Positions 5,310 to 8,476 of a DNA stretch of 8,476 nucleotides are shown one piece after another. Each line of letters opens with the position of its first letter. The first letter of the stretch is position 1. Location of the stretch: contig JBGQHM010000292.1 of assembly GCA_041497995.1 (NCBI GenBank), positions 1 through 8,476 of the forward strand, read 5' to 3'. Source of the DNA: DATKMS01 sp041497995. Lineage in GTDB: Bacteria > Desulfobacterota > Binatia > HRBIN30. Below the pieces are notes generated by a model. It made no database searches, was not told the DNA's origin, and worked only from the letters and a program-made list of their open reading frames with translations. A program made the translations under genes and the position numbers.

Positions 5310-5445
5310 TCCCGAAGCGCACCCCCGCCAGCAGCCGACCCGCCGGGCTCTCGACGCCGAGGCCGCCGCGGTTGAGCACGTGGGGAGCGGCGGAGTCTAG
5401 GAAGCTGGCGTCGACGGCAGGCACGGCGCAGCGGTCGGCGTTCAC
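5305..5445 (-). CDS. Small ORF of uncertain reality (46 residues)
   Basis: A GTG at 5445 is preceded by GAGGAGG six bases upstream and opens a 46-residue frame beginning VNADRCAVPAVDASFLDSAA and ending GRLLAGVRFGR. The frame stays open 11 codons upstream of the GTG without another start. The last residues have the alternating pattern of the final strand of an outer-membrane beta-barrel, so this could be the surviving end of a larger barrel gene rather than a small gene. A hairpin covers its stop codon. I do not recognise it. Confidence 0.25.
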   Translation of the reverse strand: MNADRCAVPAVDASFLDSAAPHVLNRGGLGVESPAGRLLAGVRFGR

Positions 5446-5608
5446 GCCATCCTCCTCGCTTGCGGGGGCATCGGCCGGCTACAGGCCCAGAGACGCCGGA
5501 GCTTCTCCTTCAGCGCTTGATCGCCAGCGGGCCGCAGCTTGCGGGCATCGGTTCCCTGCCGCGGGCTCAGGTCGGCGAGGCACAGCGCCCCGTGGCGAAT
5601 GGCTGCCT

Positions 5609-5749
5609 TCAGTCGAGTCCCTCGCCAACGAGATGGTCCAGATCCTTGATCTCCTTCGCAGTCGACCCCCGCGTTGCGCGCGCCGCCTCCCGATACGCAC
5701 CCTTGAGCCCCCGTCGCTCGCCCGTCTCCTGCTGCGGGCGGCGTCGCAT
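5609..5749 (-). CDS. Small hypothetical protein downstream of the PDZ gene
   Basis: A 46-residue basic protein, MRRRPQQETGERRGLKGAYR followed by EAARATRGSTAKEIKDLDHL and a short acidic end. GAGG (5757-5760 on the complementary strand) lies seven bases before the ATG, and the gene starts 40 bases after the PDZ stop on the same strand, so co-transcription is likely. The evidence for a real gene is this ribosome binding site and the helix-friendly composition of the second half. No family is recognised. Confidence 0.4.
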   Translation of the reverse strand: MRRRPQQETGERRGLKGAYREAARATRGSTAKEIKDLDHLVGEGLD

Positions 5750-5789
5750 CGGATCACCTCGCCGCGCTTTGATCCTGATGCCCAACGCG

Positions 5790-6701
5790 TCAGCCCTCGC
5801 CCGGATCGCCGCGGCTGGCCGCGATGCTCACGCCGAGTGGGCCGCGCGGTACCGCGACCTCGAACCGCTGACCTTGGCGGATGATCTCCACCTGCACGGT
5901 TTCCCCGGCGGTGCCGCTGCGCGTGGCGGTGACGAGCTCGTTGGGAGCGAAGATGCGGGTGTCGCCGTAGCGCAGCACCACGTCCCCAGCTTGTATGCCC
6001 GCCGCCGCCGCCGGTGATTCGAGCATCACCTCATTGACGGCGACGCGGTTCGGCTGCTCGAGGGCGGCGAGATAGCGGTCGTACGCCTCGTCCCCAATGT
6101 CGTCTCGGATCGACGTGCGTTGCCGGTCGATCTCCGCCATCTTCGCGGCAAAGTCGGGCGTATCCAGCCATCCCTCACGCTCCGCCTGATTGCGCAGATA
6201 GATCTCGGAGAGCGCGAGCTCGTCCCGCCGCCGCCGGATCTCGGTCGCGCTCGTCGCGTCGATACCGGCGGTGAGCAGCGCGCGCTCCATTGAGGTCACT
6301 GAGGTAACGGCTTCGGGGGCGCTCGCCGGGTCGACTGCGCCGCTGGGCGCGGCATCTGTCGTCGGTGCGGCCGCGACGGACGCGGGTTGCGAGGCCACCA
6401 TCTGCGGGGTCTCGTGGCCGCTGCTGCGCAGCACGGCAAGCTCAGTCACGAACACCTCGAGCCGCTGCTCCAGGCGGCGCCGTTGATCCGCTTCCGACGC
6501 CAGCTTCGCCGCCAGTAGATCGAGTTGCCGCTTCAGCCGGCTGGTTTCAACGGCGTCGGGGCTCTGCCCGGACACGGACACCGAATCTCCGAAGCGCCCC
6601 TCCAGTGGCTCAACGCGTCCTCGTTCGCCCCGCCACCCCAGCCAGACACCACCCGCCAGACCAACCGCGACAAGCAAAGCACTATACACAATCCTGTTCA
6701 T
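5790..6701 (-). CDS. Membrane-anchored coiled-coil protein with C-terminal PDZ domain
   Basis: A 303-residue protein. Residues 4-23 form an N-terminal membrane anchor (IVYSALLVAVGLAGGVWLGW) ending before Arg24, so the rest should face the periplasm. Residues 52-92 are a heptad-like coiled coil (RLKRQLDLLAAKLASEADQR onward). Residues 100-135 are an Ala/Pro/Ser linker. Residues 136-215 are helical and highly charged. Residues 218-293 are a PDZ domain: NRVAVNEVMLESPAAAAGIQ, then AGDVVLRYGDTRIFAPNELV and VQVEIIRQGQRFEVAVPRGP. No protease domain is present, so it is not a DegP or site-2-type enzyme but probably a scaffold or adaptor binding protein C-termini. AAGGA (6711-6715 on the complementary strand) nine bases before the ATG supports the start. 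It is divergent from the lipoprotein gene. Confidence 0.85.
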   Translation of the reverse strand: MNRIVYSALLVAVGLAGGVWLGWRGERGRVEPLEGRFGDSVSVSGQSPDAVETSRLKRQLDLLAAKLASEADQRRRLEQRLEVFVTELAVLRSSGHETPQMVASQPASVAAAPTTDAAPSGAVDPASAPEAVTSVTSMERALLTAGIDATSATEIRRRRDELALSEIYLRNQAEREGWLDTPDFAAKMAEIDRQRTSIRDDIGDEAYDRYLAALEQPNRVAVNEVMLESPAAAAGIQAGDVVLRYGDTRIFAPNELVTATRSGTAGETVQVEIIRQGQRFEVAVPRGPLGVSIAASRGDPGEG

Positions 6702-6882
6702 TCAAGCGCATCCTTCGAGCGCCTCGATTGTGGCCGTGTCGGGTCGGCGACGCAACAGGGCCGACCGCCTCGGACGATTCGGAACTCGCACGACCACCGG
6801 ATTTGTTGTGCCTCCGTTGCATCCGCGACGCGTGCATCCGACGATCGGGCGTCGTACACTCCACCGCCGGGAGACCGAAAGG
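6702..6882. promoter_or_regulatory. Divergent intergenic region
   Basis: 181 bases shared by the minus-strand PDZ gene and the plus-strand lipoprotein gene, so promoters for both should lie here. I could not identify a convincing -35/-10 pair or a palindromic operator. The only supported sites are the two ribosome binding sites: AAGGA for the PDZ gene and GGGAG near 6869-6873 for the lipoprotein. Confidence 0.45.
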
Positions 6883-7731
6883 ATGACGTGCAGATCGATT
6901 GGGTTGTGGATGGCCCTCGTCGCGGTAGCGGGGTGTAGCGGTGAGCCGGCCCTGGTGCGCCAGATGCGCAAGGAGCACCTGATCAACGCCATCCGGCAAC
7001 GGCTCTTCGAGTCCGTCGAGGCCGAGAAGAGTGCGGTGCTGGCAACGACGGACGAGGAGTCGCAGGCGCTGGCGCTCGAGGTGCAGCATTCCGCCACGGA
7101 CATCAATCGGCTGCGCGGCGAGTTGCGCCCACTCATCGTTGCCGACGGACGCCACGAGGAGATCGAAAAGCTCGACGCTTTCGACGCCACGTGGACCGAG
7201 CTCGAGGGCGTGGACCACCGCCTGCTCGCGCTCGCGGTGGCGAACACGAACCTGAAGGCAGCCCGGCTGTCGGCACGCGAGGGAGTGGCCGCCCTCGACC
7301 GCTTCGTCGATGCCCTCACCGAGATGCAGCGCAGCGCTATGGAACCGGAGATGATTCGTACGCTGTCGCGAGCGTCCGTCGCTGCGTTGCGCGGACAGTC
7401 CTTGCTCCTCGTCCATATTCCCACGGCCGACGAGGCGGAGATGACGCGCTTGGAGCAACGGATGGGCACATTGAGCGACGAGGTGGACCGCAATCTCGCC
7501 AGCGCTCGCGAGAGCGGCGCGCCGTTGCCGCAACAGCTCGCGACGGCGTCACAAGCGTGGAGTGAGTACCGGCGGATTGCCGCCGACGTGCTGCGGCTGT
7601 CACGGGAGAACACGAACGTCATCTCGTTCGACGTCTCCGTTCACGAGAAACGCCAGGCGACCAAGGAATGCCTGTCCGCACTGTCGGCGCTCTTGGCCGC
7701 AGTGGAATCGGGTTCCCCGGCGACGCGGTGA
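6883..7731 (+). CDS. Lipoprotein with all-helical domain resembling chemoreceptor four-helix bundles
   Basis: A 282-residue lipoprotein. The start at 6883 (not 6730, where the frame first opens) gives a proper type II signal peptide: MTCRSIGLWMALVAVAGCSG, with lipobox VAGC and Cys18; Ser at +2 predicts the outer membrane. The mature part is almost wholly helical. Segments such as FESVEAEKSAVLATTDEESQ, DAFDATWTELEGVDHRLLAL and ARLSAREGVAALDRFVDALT follow the pattern of the periplasmic four-helix bundle (4HB_MCP-like) of chemoreceptors. A second similar stretch (residues about 170-275, with SQAWSEYRRIAADVLRLSRE) suggests the bundle is repeated. There is no transmembrane helix or signalling domain, so it is not a receptor itself. 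It may be a sensor or structural lipoprotein. It is 26 bases upstream of the dehydrogenase on the same strand. Confidence 0.8.
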   Translation: MTCRSIGLWMALVAVAGCSGEPALVRQMRKEHLINAIRQRLFESVEAEKSAVLATTDEESQALALEVQHSATDINRLRGELRPLIVADGRHEEIEKLDAFDATWTELEGVDHRLLALAVANTNLKAARLSAREGVAALDRFVDALTEMQRSAMEPEMIRTLSRASVAALRGQSLLLVHIPTADEAEMTRLEQRMGTLSDEVDRNLASARESGAPLPQQLATASQAWSEYRRIAADVLRLSRENTNVISFDVSVHEKRQATKECLSALSALLAAVESGSPATR

Positions 7732-7757
7732 ATAAGCCGGGACGAAGGAGGCGAGGC

Positions 7758-8476
7758 ATGAACGAGAAGACCAAAGCAATCGTCGTCGGGGTGGGGCCCG
7801 AGGCAGGGCTTGGGGGCGCGCTCTGCACGCGGCTCGCACGTGAGGGACTCCACGTGTTTGTTGCTGGGCGCACTCCGGAAAACGTGCAGCAGCTGGCCCA
7901 GACGATCGGGAAGGCTGGCGGCCACGCGACCGCCGTGCCCACCGACACAACGAAGGAACATGACGTCGTCGCCCTGTTCAATCGCGCCGAGGCAGAAGAC
8001 GACGGCGTGCTCGATCTCGTCATCTACAACGCCGGCAACGCCGCGATGGGGCAGGTCCACGATATGGACGCAAGCTTCTTTGAAGGCGTGTGGCGCGTCG
8101 GCTGCTTCGGTGGTTTCCTCGTCGGGCGCGAGGCGGTTCGACGGATGCTCCCGCGAGGACGCGGAGCGGTTCTCTTCACAGGTGCGACCGCATCGCTGCG
8201 CGGGAAACCGAATACCACTGCCTTTGCCGCAGCGAAAGCGGCGCTGCGCTCGCTCGCACAGTCGATGGCGCGCGCCTACGGCCCGCAGGGCATACACGTC
8301 GCACACGTCGTCGTCGACGGCGGCATCGCCGGCGACAAGATCGTCAAAGGCCTCCCGCAGTTCGCGCAGGCAATGGGCGAGGACGGCCTCATCAGCCTCA
8401 CCGGGCTCGCCGACGCCTACTGGTATCTCTACACCCAACCGAAAGCCGCCTGGACGCACGAGCTCGATCTGCGAAC
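7758..8476 (+). CDS. Short-chain dehydrogenase/reductase (SDR), atypical, 3' end cut
   Basis: The first 239 residues of an SDR, an NAD(P)-dependent Rossmann-fold family. AAGGAGG (7745-7751) six bases before the ATG fixes the start. The nucleotide-binding loop is VGVGPEAGLGGAL (G11, G13, G17, G19), a GxGxxxGLG form, and the NAG motif is at 91-93. The usual catalytic YxxxK is FAAAK (F156, K160), and the usual Ser 13 residues before it is Ala143. The catalytic Tyr and Ser are therefore both absent while the Lys is kept. The following SLAQSMARAYGPQGIHVAHV and VDGGIAGDK are typical of a known subgroup of SDRs with this Tyr-to-Phe change. The reaction is unknown; if the lost residues matter it may bind cofactor without oxidoreduction. 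It is probably co-transcribed with the lipoprotein. Confidence 0.9.
   Translation, partial: MNEKTKAIVVGVGPEAGLGGALCTRLAREGLHVFVAGRTPENVQQLAQTIGKAGGHATAVPTDTTKEHDVVALFNRAEAEDDGVLDLVIYNAGNAAMGQVHDMDASFFEGVWRVGCFGGFLVGREAVRRMLPRGRGAVLFTGATASLRGKPNTTAFAAAKAALRSLAQSMARAYGPQGIHVAHVVVDGGIAGDKIVKGLPQFAQAMGEDGLISLTGLADAYWYLYTQPKAAWTHELDLR

Larger units (their letters stand above)
5122..5608. other. Region with no assignable gene
   Basis: About 490 bases between the protease gene and the first small ORF downstream of the PDZ gene. Apart from the attC-like stretch at 5138-5207, the only candidate gene is a 46-residue minus-strand frame at 5305-5445. Another minus-strand frame without a good start covers about 5438-5610 and contains DQALKEKLRRLWACSRPM. 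It stops in ATGGCGTGA, overlapping the GTG of the 46-residue frame. The plus-strand frame open across 5372-5884 is rich in Arg, Pro and Ser and looks like an artefact of GC content. The region may be the remains of a gene broken at the array edge. Confidence 0.4.

Noticed and set aside
5372..5884. 170-residue plus-strand open frame
   Set aside because: Rich in Arg, Pro and Ser without domain pattern, overlaps the well-supported PDZ gene on the other strand and lacks a good ribosome binding site.
6682..7622. Two long minus-strand frames opposite the lipoprotein gene
   Set aside because: The plus-strand frame has a signal peptide with lipobox, a ribosome binding site and a coherent helical pattern, whereas the antisense frames do not.
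7641..8459. 272-residue minus-strand open frame
   Set aside because: It is antisense to the clearly coding SDR and lipoprotein genes and shows no family motif; such shadows are common in GC-rich DNA.
1..8476. CRISPR array, rRNA, insertion-sequence transposase or integrase
   Set aside because: No regularly spaced direct repeats, no rRNA-like stretch and no transposase or tyrosine-recombinase motif were seen in any frame read.

Overview
This is a GC-rich bacterial window with two ordinary chromosomal edges and an accessory block between them. No ribosomal or other phylogenetic marker is present, so the host can only be called a GC-rich Gram-negative-like bacterium. That rests on a lipoprotein signal, a membrane-anchored PDZ protein and general gene content.

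Layout. At 1-338 (minus) is the N-terminus of a family 2 glycosyltransferase. At 475-735 (plus) is a DUF433 antitoxin-like gene, followed by what looks like the wreck of its toxin partner. From about 1045 to 5207 all genes are on the minus strand: an HNH endonuclease preceded by a short co-transcribed gene, a PIN-domain (VapC-type) toxin with a short partner, a second HNH endonuclease, and a cytoplasmic trypsin-like serine protease. From 5305 to 5749 there are only small, unassigned ORFs. At 5790-6701 (minus) is a membrane-anchored coiled-coil/PDZ protein, divergent from a plus-strand pair: a helical lipoprotein (6883-7731) and a short-chain dehydrogenase (from 7758, cut by the window end).

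Main observation. The minus-strand block reads as an integron gene-cassette array without an integrase in view (the arrangement called CALIN). Three of its four genes or gene pairs end inside, or a few bases before, a sequence of the integron core type RYYYAAC. In the protease gene and the second HNH gene the stop codon TAA is itself part of that core. At 4153-4251, 3315-3411 and 1045-1103 a matching GTTRRRY-like core lies 45-90 bases downstream, with imperfectly paired inverted repeats between them, as expected of attC sites. The next gene then starts 12 to 30 bases further on. One-gene or two-gene units, common orientation and no shared pathway fit the same model. The contents (two nucleases of the McrA-like HNH type, a toxin-antitoxin pair and a cytoplasmic protease) are of the kind found in anti-phage or stabilisation cassettes. 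That role is inferred, not shown.

How the genes work together. Within the array each cassette probably acts alone, except the two-gene units at 2272-2499 plus 1025-2260, and at 2811-3284 plus 2615-2806. The PDZ protein and the lipoprotein are divergent envelope proteins sharing one 181-base intergenic region, so a common function is possible but unproven.
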